From contig NZ_AKJE01000004.1 of the NCBI RefSeq assembly GCF_000282495.1, positions 1 through 64,000 on the forward strand: 64,000 nucleotides of DNA, given 5' to 3'. The notes under the pieces were generated by a model, which ran no database searches, was not told the origin of the DNA, and saw only the letters and a program-made list of their open reading frames with translations. The position numbers were made by a program, and so were the translations under genes. This document shows positions 40,295 through 49,157 of the stretch, piece after piece. This DNA comes from Pseudomonas sp. GM79. Its GTDB lineage: Bacteria; Pseudomonadota; Gammaproteobacteria; Pseudomonadales; Pseudomonadaceae. Each line of letters begins with the position of its first letter. Positions within the stretch are counted from its first letter, which is position 1.

Positions 40295-42400
40295 GTGAAC
40301 CCGGTAATCAAAAAATTCCAGTTCGGTCAGTCGACCGTTACCCTCGAGACTGGCCGTATCGCCCGTCAGGCCTCCGGCGCAGTATTGGTCACCGTTGACG
40401 ACGACGTCAGCGTATTGGTGACCGTTGTCGGTGCCAAACAAGCCGATCCAGGCAAGGGCTTCTTCCCTCTGTCCGTTCACTACCAGGAAAAGACTTACGC
40501 TGCCGGTAAGATCCCTGGCGGTTTCTTCAAGCGTGAAGGCCGTCCTTCCGAGAAAGAAACCCTGACTTCCCGACTGATCGACCGTCCGATCCGTCCGCTG
40601 TTCCCAGAAGGCTTCATGAACGAAGTGCAGGTTGTCTGCACCGTCGTTTCCACCAGCAAAAAGACCGATCCGGACATCGCTGCGATGATCGGTACCTCGG
40701 CTGCCCTGGCCATCTCCGGCATTCCTTTCGATGGCCCGATCGGCGCTGCCCGCGTTGCGTTCCATGAAAGCACCGGTTACCTGCTGAACCCGACTTACGA
40801 ACAACTGAAAGCTTCGAGCCTGGACATGGTCGTTGCCGGTACTTCGGAAGCCGTGTTGATGGTTGAATCGGAAGCCAAAGAGCTGACCGAAGACCAGATG
40901 CTGGGCGCAGTACTGTTTGCTCACGACGAGTTCCAGGTGGTAATCAACGCCGTTAAAGAACTGGCCGCTGAAGCTGCCAAGCCAACCTGGACCTGGGCTC
41001 CTCAGCCAGAAGCCACCGCACTGCTGGGCGCTATCCGTGCCGAGTTCGGCGAAGCAATCTCCCAGGCTTACACCATCACCATCAAGGCCGATCGTTACGC
41101 TCGTCTGGGCGAACTGAAAGACCAGGTTGTTGCCAACCTGTCCGGTGAAGAAGGTCAGCCGACTTCCGCTGAAGTCAAAGCGGCTTTCGGTGAAATCGAA
41201 TACCGCACCGTTCGCGAAAACATCGTTAACGGCAAGCCACGTATCGACGGTCGCGACACCAAGACCGTACGTCCGCTGAACATCGAAGTCGGCGTTCTGC
41301 CGAAGACCCACGGTTCGGCACTGTTCACCCGTGGCGAAACCCAGGCCCTGGTAGTCGCGACTCTGGGTACTGCCCGTGACGCACAGCTGCTGGACACCCT
41401 GGAAGGCGAGAAAAAAGACCCGTTCATGCTGCACTACAACTTCCCTCCGTTCTCGGTAGGTGAGTGTGGTCGCATGGGTGGCGCTGGTCGTCGCGAAATC
41501 GGTCACGGCCGTCTGGCCCGTCGTTCGGTTCAGGCGATGCTGCCTGCTGCCGACGTGTTCCCGTACACCATCCGTGTTGTGTCGGAAATCACCGAGTCCA
41601 ACGGTTCGAGCTCCATGGCTTCGGTCTGCGGCGCTTCCCTGGCTCTGATGGATGCCGGCGTTCCGATGAAGGCACCGGTTGCCGGTATCGCCATGGGTCT
41701 GGTTAAAGAAGGCGAGAAATTCGCCGTCCTGACCGACATCCTGGGCGACGAAGATCACCTCGGCGACATGGACTTCAAAGTAGCCGGTACCGCCAAAGGT
41801 GTTACCGCGCTGCAGATGGACATCAAGATCAAGGGCATCACCGAAGAAATCATGGAAATCGCTCTGGGCCAAGCCCTGGAAGCGCGCCTGAATATCCTTG
41901 GTCAGATGAACCAGATCATTGGCCAGTCGCGTACCGAGCTGTCGGAAAACGCTCCGACCATGATCGCGATGAAAATCGACACCGACAAAATCCGTGATGT
42001 CATCGGTAAAGGCGGCGCGACCATTCGTGCAATCTGTGAAGAGACCAAGGCTTCGATCGACATCGAAGACGACGGTTCGATCAAGATCTTCGGCGAAACC
42101 AAGGAAGCTGCAGAAGCTGCGCGTCAGCGCGTTCTGGGCATCACCGCTGAAGCCGAGATCGGCAAGATCTACGTCGGTAAGGTTGAGCGCATCGTCGACT
42201 TCGGCGCATTCGTCAACATCCTGCCGGGCAAGGACGGTCTGGTTCACATCTCGATGCTGAGCGATGCTCGCGTTGAGAAAGTGACCGACATCCTGAAAGA
42301 AGGCCAGGAAGTGGAAGTACTGGTACTGGACGTGGACAACCGCGGCCGTATCAAGCTGTCCATCAAAGACGTAGCAGCAGCCAAGGCTTCGGGTGTTTAA
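40295..42400 (+). CDS. pnp: Polynucleotide phosphorylase
   Basis: A 701-residue 3'-5' exoribonuclease and degradosome subunit. Two RNase PH cores (about 1-215 and 310-540; the second with [23 protein letters not shown] and phosphate site [13 protein letters not shown]) surround a helical domain. A KH domain ([19 protein letters not shown]) and an S1 domain ([23 protein letters not shown]) follow. GTG start at 40295 with TAGGA upstream. A strong terminator follows the stop. Confidence 0.98.
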   Translation: MNPVIKKFQFGQSTVTLETGRIARQASGAVLVTVDDDVSVLVTVVGAKQADPGKGFFPLSVHYQEKTYAAGKIPGGFFKREGRPSEKETLTSRLIDRPIRPLFPEGFMNEVQVVCTVVSTSKKTDPDIAAMIGTSAALAISGIPFDGPIGAARVAFHESTGYLLNPTYEQLKASSLDMVVAGTSEAVLMVESEAKELTEDQMLGAVLFAHDEFQVVINAVKELAAEAAKPTWTWAPQPEATALLGAIRAEFGEAISQAYTITIKADRYARLGELKDQVVANLSGEEGQPTSAEVKAAFGEIEYRTVRENIVNGKPRIDGRDTKTVRPLNIEVGVLPKTHGSALFTRGETQALVVATLGTARDAQLLDTLEGEKKDPFMLHYNFPPFSVGECGRMGGAGRREIGHGRLARRSVQAMLPAADVFPYTIRVVSEITESNGSSSMASVCGASLALMDAGVPMKAPVAGIAMGLVKEGEKFAVLTDILGDEDHLGDMDFKVAGTAKGVTALQMDIKIKGITEEIMEIALGQALEARLNILGQMNQIIGQSRTELSENAPTMIAMKIDTDKIRDVIGKGGATIRAICEETKASIDIEDDGSIKIFGETKEAAEAARQRVLGITAEAEIGKIYVGKVERIVDFGAFVNILPGKDGLVHISMLSDARVEKVTDILKEGQEVEVLVLDVDNRGRIKLSIKDVAAAKASGV

Positions 42401-42431
42401 TCACTCCCACGCCTGACCGCTTCAACGTTAT

Positions 42432-42470
42432 AAAAAATGCCCCGCCGTGAAAACGGCGGGGCATTTTTTT
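42432..42470 (+). terminator. Strong terminator after pnp
   Basis: A tract, ATGCCCCGCCGT, GAAA tetraloop, ACGGCGGGGCAT, then a long T tract. Near-perfect intrinsic terminator, able to act from both sides. It ends the rimP-to-pnp run. Confidence 0.93.
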
Positions 42471-42481
42471 GTGTGCAGAAA

Positions 42482-42590
42482 GATCAAAAGATCGCAGCCT
42501 GCGGCAGCTCCTGCACGAGATTGTGTTCAACCACGATATGGCGGCGTACATCGAATCTGTAGGAGCTGCCGCAGGCTGCGATCTTTTGAT
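42482..42590. repeat. Inverted repeat of the second REP family
   Basis: Two facing copies of the motif AAAAGATCGCAGCCTGCGGC...TCCTRCA (left arm 42482-42515, right arm 42558-42590). It is a different sequence family from the GTGGGAGCGGGC REPINs; another copy lies at 63456-63553. It lies between the pnp terminator and tRNA-Thr. Confidence 0.85.
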
Positions 42591-42644
42591 TTTGCGGTGC
42601 GCCAAGTTGCCGGACCTCGAAGCCAGTGCTAGGTTTAGCCCACA

Positions 42645-42720
42645 GCCCGTGTAGCTCAGCCGGTAGAGCAGCGCACTCGTAACGCGAAGGTCGCAGGTTC
42701 GATTCCTGTCTCGGGCACCA
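42645..42720 (+). tRNA. tRNA-Thr (anticodon CGT)
   Basis: A 76-nt tRNA with encoded CCA. D-arm GTAGCTCAGCCGGTAGAGC, T-arm GCAGGTTCGATTCCTGT and anticodon loop CTCGTAA (CGT, reading ACG) are standard. Pairing as drawn leaves a T6-T67 mismatch in the acceptor stem and an A31-C39 (plus G27-A43) mismatch in the anticodon stem. Only 8 bases separate it from the stop of the convergent gene at 42729. Confidence 0.94.
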
Positions 42721-42728
42721 CCTCTCGC

Positions 42729-43274
42729 TTATTTCACCTTTCTGCTCAGATCCTCAACGGTGCGTTTGAGCTGATCCATCGCGCGATCCTGATCGCTGAT
42801 CTCCCGTTTGAGACTGGAGATTTCGCTGTTGTTCGAGCTTGAGCTAGAGCCGCTATTGCGCTTTAGCTCTTCCACTTGCTTGCCAAGGTTGTTCAGATCG
42901 CGTTCCTGCTCATTGACCGTGCGCTTGAGATCGTCAATCTCCTTGCTGCTGGAGTTTGAGCTGGAACCGCTGTTGCGTTTGAGTTCTTCGATCTGACGGG
43001 TTTGTTCGCTGAGGGTGCGCTTCTGGCTTTCCAGTTCGATGGCATTGGCCTTCACGGTTTTTTGCAGGCTCTCCAGATCATCGATGCTGACGCTGGTTCT
43101 GACGAGTGTGTCCTTGCCGAATGAATTGTGGAGGGCGCAGATTTTGTCGGAGTACAACGCAGGGTCAGAGGTGACTTCGACAGCTGCTTGAGCGGCACTG
43201 GCCAATGTCAGGCTGCCGAGCAGCAGGGTAGCGGTCGCAAGCTGGGTAGACGAAAGCTTCGAAAAACTGCGCAT
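42729..43274 (-). CDS. Exported coiled-coil protein with duplicated Ser-rich segment
   Basis: A 181-residue protein of unknown function. The signal peptide (about residues 1-31, ending ASAAQA) is followed by a short region with one cysteine (DKICALHNS), then a coiled coil from about residue 60 to the end. Within it a block of about 37 residues occurs twice: QIEELKRNSGSSSN.. KEIDDLKRTVNEQERDL and QVEELKRNSGSSSS.. SEISSLKREISDQDRAM. Each copy has a Ser/Asn-rich break in the heptads. I set the start at 43274 (AAGGAACCC upstream). It may be an envelope spacer or scaffold; no family is recognised. Confidence 0.78.
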   Translation of the reverse strand: MRSFSKLSSTQLATATLLLGSLTLASAAQAAVEVTSDPALYSDKICALHNSFGKDTLVRTSVSIDDLESLQKTVKANAIELESQKRTLSEQTRQIEELKRNSGSSSNSSSKEIDDLKRTVNEQERDLNNLGKQVEELKRNSGSSSSSNNSEISSLKREISDQDRAMDQLKRTVEDLSRKVK

Positions 43275-43575
43275 CACTGGGTTCCTTGTGATGTGCCGAT
43301 ATGGCACATCGCTATTACTTTGGATTTCGGCTTATGTTCCCAAGGCCTCTCGCACCTTATGCACCTGGCTTTTTATGGGATAGATGTAAAGACCCGTGTA
43401 AATCATCGACAAAACGTCCTATATTCGTTGTCTGCATGAGCATCGCCCAGCAGTTTTCAGATGATCCCGAATGGTTCTGAAGGCCAGACAAACCGGGCTT
43501 CAAACGGTTTTTTGCGTCAGAGAGATCCTTGATGATCCAGATCCATCTTCCATTCCCCAGATCAGCGAGAACGCC

Positions 43576-43881
43576 ATGACCGTTAAAGAATTGACCCAAG
43601 AAGCCAGACACGAAGAAGCCCTGAAAAAGTACGCGCTAGACGCGCACGAGTTGATGGAAGAGATCAAGGACTTGCCAGCCGACGATCAGAAAGACCAGAT
43701 CCAGTGGGCATTTGAGGATGAGGCTGAATCCCAGGGCTTGCAGCCGTGGGAGCTGACGCTCAAGTACACCTCAAGCCCGGAAGAGTACGAGGCGGCGCGC
43801 CTGGCGCTGCACAAGGAGGCGGCCGAGGTATTGGGCGTCGAGTGGGAAGAGTACTGCGAGATGAATAATCTAGTCGTTTGA
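43576..43881 (+). CDS. Small acidic protein (DUF6388-like)
   Basis: A 101-residue, strongly acidic, helical protein (MTVKELTQEARHEEALKKYALDAHE... EEYCEMNNLVV), with no signal peptide or membrane segment, so probably cytoplasmic. It resembles a small uncharacterised Pseudomonas family I recall as DUF6388; treat the family name as tentative. The ATG at 43576 has GCGAGA upstream. It is convergent with nadC, and the gap between them carries a 7-bp tandem repeat. Confidence 0.72.
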   Translation: MTVKELTQEARHEEALKKYALDAHELMEEIKDLPADDQKDQIQWAFEDEAESQGLQPWELTLKYTSSPEEYEAARLALHKEAAEVLGVEWEEYCEMNNLVV

Positions 43882-43931
43882 CAGCGACAAGCTTCAGGCT
43901 TCAAGCCGCAAGCTACAGGCAAAGTGAAACC

Positions 43932-43985
43932 GCTTGTAGCTTGTAGCTTGTAGCTTGTAGCTTGTAGCTTGTAGCTTGTAGCTTA
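43932..43985. repeat. Tandem repeat of GCTTGTA, seven exact copies
   Basis: GCTTGTA is repeated seven times without error (43932-43980) and decays to GCTTATGGCTTA. The preceding bases AAGCTACAGGC can pair with it, so a hairpin can form between the convergent small acidic gene and nadC. Exact short tandem repeats can change copy number by slippage. Confidence 0.9.
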
Positions 43986-43999
43986 TGGCTTACAGCTCC

Positions 44000-44848
44000 T
44001 CAGAGACTGAGGCGCATCGACAGGTCCACAGCCTTCACATCCTTGGTCATCGCACCAATCGAAATATAATCCACCCCGGTTTCGGCGATTGGCAGCAATG
44101 TACTTTCATTGATACCGCCGCTAGCCTCCAGTTTTGCCTTGCCGGCGTTCAAGCGCACAGCTTCGCGCATGTCATCCAGGCTCAGTTCATCGAGCATGAT
44201 GATGTCGGCGCCCGCCGCCAGTGCTTCCTTCAGCTCCGCCAGACTTTCCACTTCGATCTCCACCGGTTTGCCCGGGGCGATCTTGTGTGCGGCATTGATA
44301 GCTTCAGGAATGCCACCGCAGGCGGCGATATGGTTTTCCTTGATCAGGAAGGCGTCATACAGGCCGATGCGGTGATTGTGGCAACCGCCGCAGGTCACGG
44401 CGTATTTCTGGGCCAGGCGCAGCCCCGGCAGGGTTTTGCGGGTGTCGAGCAACTTCACCTGGGTCTCGGCAACGAAATCGGCCAGGTACTGCGCGCGAGT
44501 GGCCACGCCGGACAGCAATTGCAGGAAATTAAGAGCACTGCGTTCACCCGTCAGCAGCGAGCGCGCCGGGCCTTCGAGATGGAACAACACCTGATTGGGT
44601 TTCACCCGTTCGCCGTCGCGCACCTGCCAATGAACGGCAACCCGAGGGTCCAATTGCCGGAAAACCGCATCCACCCACGCGGTACCAGCAATGACAGCCG
44701 CATCGCGAGTGATGATGGTGGCTTTGGCCAGGCGTTCGGCCGGGATCAGTTGCGCGGTGATGTCGCCGCTGCCGATGTCCTCGAGCAACGCACGGCGCAC
44801 GTTGGCTTCGATTTCGGCGGTCAAATCGGCGAGACGTAGATTCGGCAT
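44000..44848 (-). CDS. nadC: Nicotinate-nucleotide pyrophosphorylase (quinolinate phosphoribosyltransferase)
   Basis: A 282-residue enzyme that converts quinolinate and PRPP to nicotinate mononucleotide in NAD synthesis. Motifs: [69 protein letters not shown], and the C-terminal [31 protein letters not shown]. The start at 44848 ([14 protein letters not shown]) has GGAGCCCG upstream; the open frame extends far upstream but is not coding. The ribosome-binding site lies inside a short hairpin (44851-44875). Confidence 0.97.
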   Translation of the reverse strand: MPNLRLADLTAEIEANVRRALLEDIGSGDITAQLIPAERLAKATIITRDAAVIAGTAWVDAVFRQLDPRVAVHWQVRDGERVKPNQVLFHLEGPARSLLTGERSALNFLQLLSGVATRAQYLADFVAETQVKLLDTRKTLPGLRLAQKYAVTCGGCHNHRIGLYDAFLIKENHIAACGGIPEAINAAHKIAPGKPVEIEVESLAELKEALAAGADIIMLDELSLDDMREAVRLNAGKAKLEASGGINESTLLPIAETGVDYISIGAMTKDVKAVDLSMRLSL

Positions 44849-44850
44849 AA

Positions 44851-45192
44851 CGGGCTCCACAAACAAAGTGGCCCGATTATAGGGCCATGGTGCGAGGCAA
44901 CCCAAGGCATCAACGCCCATTCCATCGTTCGCCCACCTGCATTTGGTCGATTCGTGCGAGCAATCGGTGTTAAGCAAGGGTCTCTCATAAACGTCTATTT
45001 CTTTGGGGCGGGCAGAGTCTGCTGGCACAAGGAGAGTCTTTTGCAGATAATTCGCCTTTCGTTTGACGTCATAGCTTTGACGTAACTTTGGATTCCTTAT
45101 TATTGAATGACTACGGGTGATGACTGTCCCCATTGAGCGTCGGCTGTATGGCCTGCGTACGAACCGAAGAATCACCGTTTCAGGAGGCTTGG
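44851..45192. promoter_or_regulatory. Divergent nadC / DUF1631 upstream region
   Basis: This 340-base gap holds no gene. On the minus strand CGGGC-CAC / GTG-GA-GCCCG forms a hairpin over the nadC ribosome-binding site, and TATAAT (44876-44881) is a good -10 for nadC; its -35 is poor. On the plus side CAGGAGG precedes the next gene. Confidence 0.5.
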
Positions 45193-47394
45193 ATGCACAA
45201 CGACGGGAATGTAGTGCCTTTGCACAAGGCCGCTACCGACCAGGCGACTCACTCACCGCTCGCCCGCCTGCCCGTGATTCTGCTTCAGGTTCGCGACAAG
45301 GCCGCGCAACAGCTCAAGGAGGGTTTGCAGGCGCTGTTCGATAACGCCGACGACACCCTGTTCGAGATGGCCGACCGCGCCCGCAACGACGTCGAGCAAA
45401 ACATCTTCTTCGAAGCCATGCGCGATTTGCGCCTCAAGCGCAAAAGCATCGAACGCGGTTTTCTCGAGCAATTCTCCGAGGCTTTCGTCGGCCTCATTCA
45501 TCACGACACCTCTCAGGCTGCCTTTCCCCCGGCACTGGTTTTCGATGCCGCGGTGCCGTTAGACGACATGGAACGTAATGTGGCGGTGGAGGGCATGGTC
45601 GGCAAAGTGCTGAACCGCGACGGCTTCGCCCTCGACCAACTGACAGCCCGGCTCAGCATGCTGCTGGGCAAGGCGTTGATCGAACGGCAAAACCCCATGG
45701 GGCCGACGCTGCTCTGCGAGTATTTCTTGCAGGCCGGGCGCAACCTGGGGATGGAGATCAAGGTCAAGCTGATCATTCTCAAGCTGTTCGAGCGCTATGT
45801 GCTCAGCAATGCTGATCAGCTCTACGCCGAAGCCAATCAACTGCTGATCGCCACCGGCGTGCTGCCGGACCTCAAGCCCGCCCCGGCGCGGCGTGCCACT
45901 GATCGGGCGGCTGCGAGTGTTCATGCTGATCCCGCCGAGACAGGCGTGCGAACTGGCAATACGCAGATTGACGAAGGCGTGCAGGAAGTCTTCGCCGCCT
46001 TGCAGGAATTGCTGTTCCACGTGCGTGGCAGCGTTGCGCCGACCCTGGAGGTCAGCGCCCAGGCTCAACCCATCTCAACCCGCGACCTGTTGCGCCTGCT
46101 CTCGCATTTGCAGCAATACGTACCGGCGCTGGCGGCTCCAGATGATTTCGATCTGCGTAATCAGCTCGAACAACTGCTGACCCGGGGCAGCGTCAAAAGC
46201 GGCAAATCGCGTGTGGTGGGGGTGGCCGACGAAGACGTGATCAACCTGATCGCCATGCTCTTCGAATGCATCCTCGATGACCGCAACCTGCCGGACTCGC
46301 TCAAGGCGCTGATCGGCCGTTTGCAGATCCCGATGCTGAAAGTCGCGGTGCTCGACAAGAGCTTTTTCAGTCGCAGCAGCCATCCGGCCCGGCGTTTACT
46401 CAACGAAATCGCCGCTGCAGCCATGGGCTGGGGCGAGTGCGATGACCATGAGCGCGACAGCCTGTACCTGCGCATCGAGCAAGTGGTGCAGCGTTTGCTG
46501 AACGACTTTGTCGATGACCCGGCAATCTTTTCCGAATTGCTGGCCGATTTTCTCGCCTTCACCCATGACGAGCGCCGTCGCAGCGAATTACTCGAGCAGC
46601 GCACCCGTGACGCCGAAGAGGGCCGCGCCAGGACCGAACTGGCGCGTCAGCGCGTCGAGCAAGCGCTGAACCAGGCGTTGGTGGGCAAGGTGCTGCCGCA
46701 CAGTGTGGTGGCGTTTGTCCAGGAGGCCTGGAGCAAAGTGCTGTTGCTGACCTGCCTCAAGCACGGTGATCAGTCCGCCGAATGGCACGCCGATGTGCAG
46801 ACCATGGAGCAATTGATCTGGAGCGTGCAGCGCCATGATGAACCCGACGCGAGCGTGCGCTTGTTGGCGCTGGTGCCGGGGTTGCTCAAATCGTTGCGCG
46901 ATGGTTTGAACAGCTCGGCATTCGATCCGTTCGCCACCGGCGAGTTTTTCAGCAAGCTGGAAGCTTTGCACGTCCAGCTGTTCGAACGTCCAGGCCAGAA
47001 AAGCATGGCCGTTGACGCACCGATGATGGTCGAAGTGCAGCAGCAAATCGTGCTTCGCAGCGCCGACGAAGGCCCGGTCGAGATCGCATCGATGTGTTTG
47101 CCGGAGGACGATGTCGCTTTGCTTCAAGTCGATCAGTTGCGCCTGGGCTGCTGGGTCGAGTTTCAGGAAGATGAGGAAAACACCCTGCGCTGCAAGCTGG
47201 CGGCGATCATTGAAGCCACCGGCAAGTACATCTTCGTCAACCGTACCGGGATGAAAGTGCAGGAGCACAGTCGCACCGGTCTGGCCCTGGAGTTCCGGCG
47301 TGGTGCGGTGCGAACGCTGGACGATACCTTGCTGTTCGACCGGGCGCTGGAGTCGGTGCTGGGCAACCTGCGGCGTCTCAATCGCGGCAAGTGA
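45193..47394 (+). CDS. DUF1631 family protein
   Basis: A 733-residue, largely helical, acidic cytoplasmic protein of the DUF1631 family; homologues are sometimes misnamed 'thymidine phosphorylase'. No catalytic motif is obvious. The N-terminal half has [38 protein letters not shown]. The C-terminal 100 residues are beta-rich ([41 protein letters not shown]) and recall a PilZ-like or YcgR-N-like barrel, an inference only. The start at 45193 has CAGGAGG upstream. The nadC / DUF1631 / ampD / ampE order matches P. aeruginosa from memory. Confidence 0.82.
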   Translation: MHNDGNVVPLHKAATDQATHSPLARLPVILLQVRDKAAQQLKEGLQALFDNADDTLFEMADRARNDVEQNIFFEAMRDLRLKRKSIERGFLEQFSEAFVGLIHHDTSQAAFPPALVFDAAVPLDDMERNVAVEGMVGKVLNRDGFALDQLTARLSMLLGKALIERQNPMGPTLLCEYFLQAGRNLGMEIKVKLIILKLFERYVLSNADQLYAEANQLLIATGVLPDLKPAPARRATDRAAASVHADPAETGVRTGNTQIDEGVQEVFAALQELLFHVRGSVAPTLEVSAQAQPISTRDLLRLLSHLQQYVPALAAPDDFDLRNQLEQLLTRGSVKSGKSRVVGVADEDVINLIAMLFECILDDRNLPDSLKALIGRLQIPMLKVAVLDKSFFSRSSHPARRLLNEIAAAAMGWGECDDHERDSLYLRIEQVVQRLLNDFVDDPAIFSELLADFLAFTHDERRRSELLEQRTRDAEEGRARTELARQRVEQALNQALVGKVLPHSVVAFVQEAWSKVLLLTCLKHGDQSAEWHADVQTMEQLIWSVQRHDEPDASVRLLALVPGLLKSLRDGLNSSAFDPFATGEFFSKLEALHVQLFERPGQKSMAVDAPMMVEVQQQIVLRSADEGPVEIASMCLPEDDVALLQVDQLRLGCWVEFQEDEENTLRCKLAAIIEATGKYIFVNRTGMKVQEHSRTGLALEFRRGAVRTLDDTLLFDRALESVLGNLRRLNRGK

Positions 47395-47458
47395 TCGCGC
47401 GCCGAGGGTCTATCGCGGCATACTGGGCACCAACACAGTCGTCGTTGAAGGAACCTGT

Positions 47459-48028
47459 ATGCAGTTGGACCCCGCGAGCGGTTGGTGTCAGGGCGTGCGC
47501 ATATGCCCCTCGCCCAACTTCAATGCGCGCCCCGAGGGCGAAATCTCCCTGCTGGTGATCCACAACATCAGTCTGCCGCCAGCGCAGTTTCTGACCGGCA
47601 AGGTGCAGGAATTTTTCCAGAATCGTCTGGATGTCACGGAACATCCCTACTTTGCAGGAATCGCCGACCTGCGGGTGTCTGCGCACTTTTTGATCGAACG
47701 TGACGGCGCCGTCACTCAGTTTGTCTCTTGTCTTGAGCGCGCATGGCACGCTGGCGTCTCGTGTTTCGAAGGACGGGATACCTGTAACGATTTTTCCGTG
47801 GGCATCGAGCTCGAAGGCACGGATGATCTGCCGTTCACCGACGCCCAATATCAAGCGTTGACGGCCCTGACCCGACAGCTGCAAAGCGCCTTCACGGGTA
47901 TCACTGCACAACGCATCTGCGGGCATAGCGACATCGCACCCGGGCGCAAGACTGATCCGGGACCGGCGTTTGACTGGGCACGCTATCGCGAGTCTCTGGC
48001 AAAAGCTGCTCTGGAAAAAAAGGAGTAA
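47459..48028 (+). CDS. ampD: 1,6-anhydro-N-acetylmuramyl-L-alanine amidase AmpD
   Basis: A 189-residue cytoplasmic zinc amidase for peptidoglycan recycling. It cuts the stem peptide from anhydromuropeptides and so keeps AmpR-controlled beta-lactamase low. The amidase_2 fold shows the zinc ligands in LVIHNISLP (His), the RAWHAG segment, and GHSDIAPGRKTDPGPAFDW (His and Asp). The start MQLDPASGWCQGVR has GAAGGAACC upstream. ampE follows after 2 bases. Confidence 0.97.
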   Translation: MQLDPASGWCQGVRICPSPNFNARPEGEISLLVIHNISLPPAQFLTGKVQEFFQNRLDVTEHPYFAGIADLRVSAHFLIERDGAVTQFVSCLERAWHAGVSCFEGRDTCNDFSVGIELEGTDDLPFTDAQYQALTALTRQLQSAFTGITAQRICGHSDIAPGRKTDPGPAFDWARYRESLAKAALEKKE

Positions 48029-48030
48029 CA

Positions 48031-48867
48031 ATGAGTTTTCTGGTGCTGCTGTTGGCGGTTTGGATCGAGAAGTTCTCGGCCCTGCGCCATCGGGTTCAAC
48101 GTGATGGCGGTTGGGTGCGCGAGCTGCACAAGCTTGAAGCCAACCCACGCATGACAAACCGTCCGTGGCTGATACTGGTGGTGCTGGTGTTGTTGCCGGT
48201 GGCGCTGCTGGGTTTGCTGTTGGTGGTGCTGGAACCGGTAGCCTACGGTTTGCTGGCGTTACCGGTGCACCTGCTGGTGGTGATTTACAGTCTGGGCCGT
48301 GGTGATCTGCTGGCCGGCCTCGGGCCGTTCCGCGATGCCTGGCGCCGGGAAGACCTGCAAGCCGCCGCTCATGTGGCCAAACGCGACCTGAATATTTGTG
48401 CCGACAGCGGCGAGCAACTGCTGGAGCGAGTTGAAGGGCATCTGCTGTGGCAGGCCTATCAGAGCTTTTTCGCGGTGATCTTCTGGTACTTCCTGCTGGG
48501 CCCGGTTGCCGCGTTGAGCTATCGACTGCTGGCGCTGGCCGAGGAGCACGGGCAGAACCCGGCCGTGGTCGAGCGAGCGGCACAGCTGCGTCATGCGTTC
48601 GATTGGGTACCGGTGCGACTGTTAGCGGCGAGTTTTGCGCTGGTCGGCAACTTTGTCGCGGTCGGCCGGGTGATGCTGCACGAGTTGCTGAACTGGAACA
48701 TCAGCGCCGCCCAACTGATCGAGAAGGTCGGGTTGGTCGCCGGTGAAATTCCGGCGCCGATGGTCGGGCCGGACGGCATCAACAGCCTGGACCGGATCTG
48801 GGAACTGCTGCTGCGCGCGGCGGTGCTTTGGTATGCCGGGTTTGCGTTGTGGACTGTTTTGTCCTAA
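48031..48867 (+). CDS. ampE: Regulatory membrane protein AmpE
   Basis: A 278-residue inner-membrane protein of the CobD/AmpE family, with about four membrane segments (near residues 1-12, 46-90, 140-170 and 255-275). AmpE is paired with AmpD but its biochemical role is unclear. RBS AAAGGAG two bases after ampD; translation is likely coupled. A REP-type repeat follows. Confidence 0.93.
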   Translation: MSFLVLLLAVWIEKFSALRHRVQRDGGWVRELHKLEANPRMTNRPWLILVVLVLLPVALLGLLLVVLEPVAYGLLALPVHLLVVIYSLGRGDLLAGLGPFRDAWRREDLQAAAHVAKRDLNICADSGEQLLERVEGHLLWQAYQSFFAVIFWYFLLGPVAALSYRLLALAEEHGQNPAVVERAAQLRHAFDWVPVRLLAASFALVGNFVAVGRVMLHELLNWNISAAQLIEKVGLVAGEIPAPMVGPDGINSLDRIWELLLRAAVLWYAGFALWTVLS

Positions 48868-48878
48868 GCAACAACACA

Positions 48879-49001
48879 TGTGGCGAGGGCGCTTGCTCCC
48901 GTTGGGTCGCGAAGCGGCCCCCGGCGCCCGTCCAGACAGACTAAGTTGTCTGGATTTTACGACTGCTTCGCAGCCGAACGGGGGCAAGCCCCCTCGCCAC
49001 A
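48879..49001. repeat. Third REP-type inverted repeat, ampE / chemoreceptor gap
   Basis: A left arm beginning TGTGGCGAGGG and a right arm ending CCCCTCGCCACA, with inner complementary GCGAAGCG/CTTCGC segments, can fold into a branched hairpin. The sequence differs from the two other repeat families in the window. Confidence 0.75.
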
Positions 49002-49042
49002 AGGTGCTCACCCGCTCCAACAACGGCACCCCGCCGTTAACC

Positions 49043-49069
49043 TTAAGTTACAAAACCCTCCGCCGATTT
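49043..49069 (+). promoter_or_regulatory. FliA (sigma-28) promoter of the chemoreceptor
   Basis: TTAAGTTA, 11 bases, then GCCGATTT resembles the sigma-28 consensus TAAAGTTT-N11-GCCGATAA. It lies about 90 bases before the receptor start, so the gene probably belongs to the late flagellar regulon. Confidence 0.8.
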
Positions 49070-49157
49070 AGGCTATACAGAGATAGCGCCAATAGTGGCT
49101 ATCTGCTGTCTCTGCGCGCCTGCCATAAAAATAAGAATTCAAAAGGGAGACTTCACA

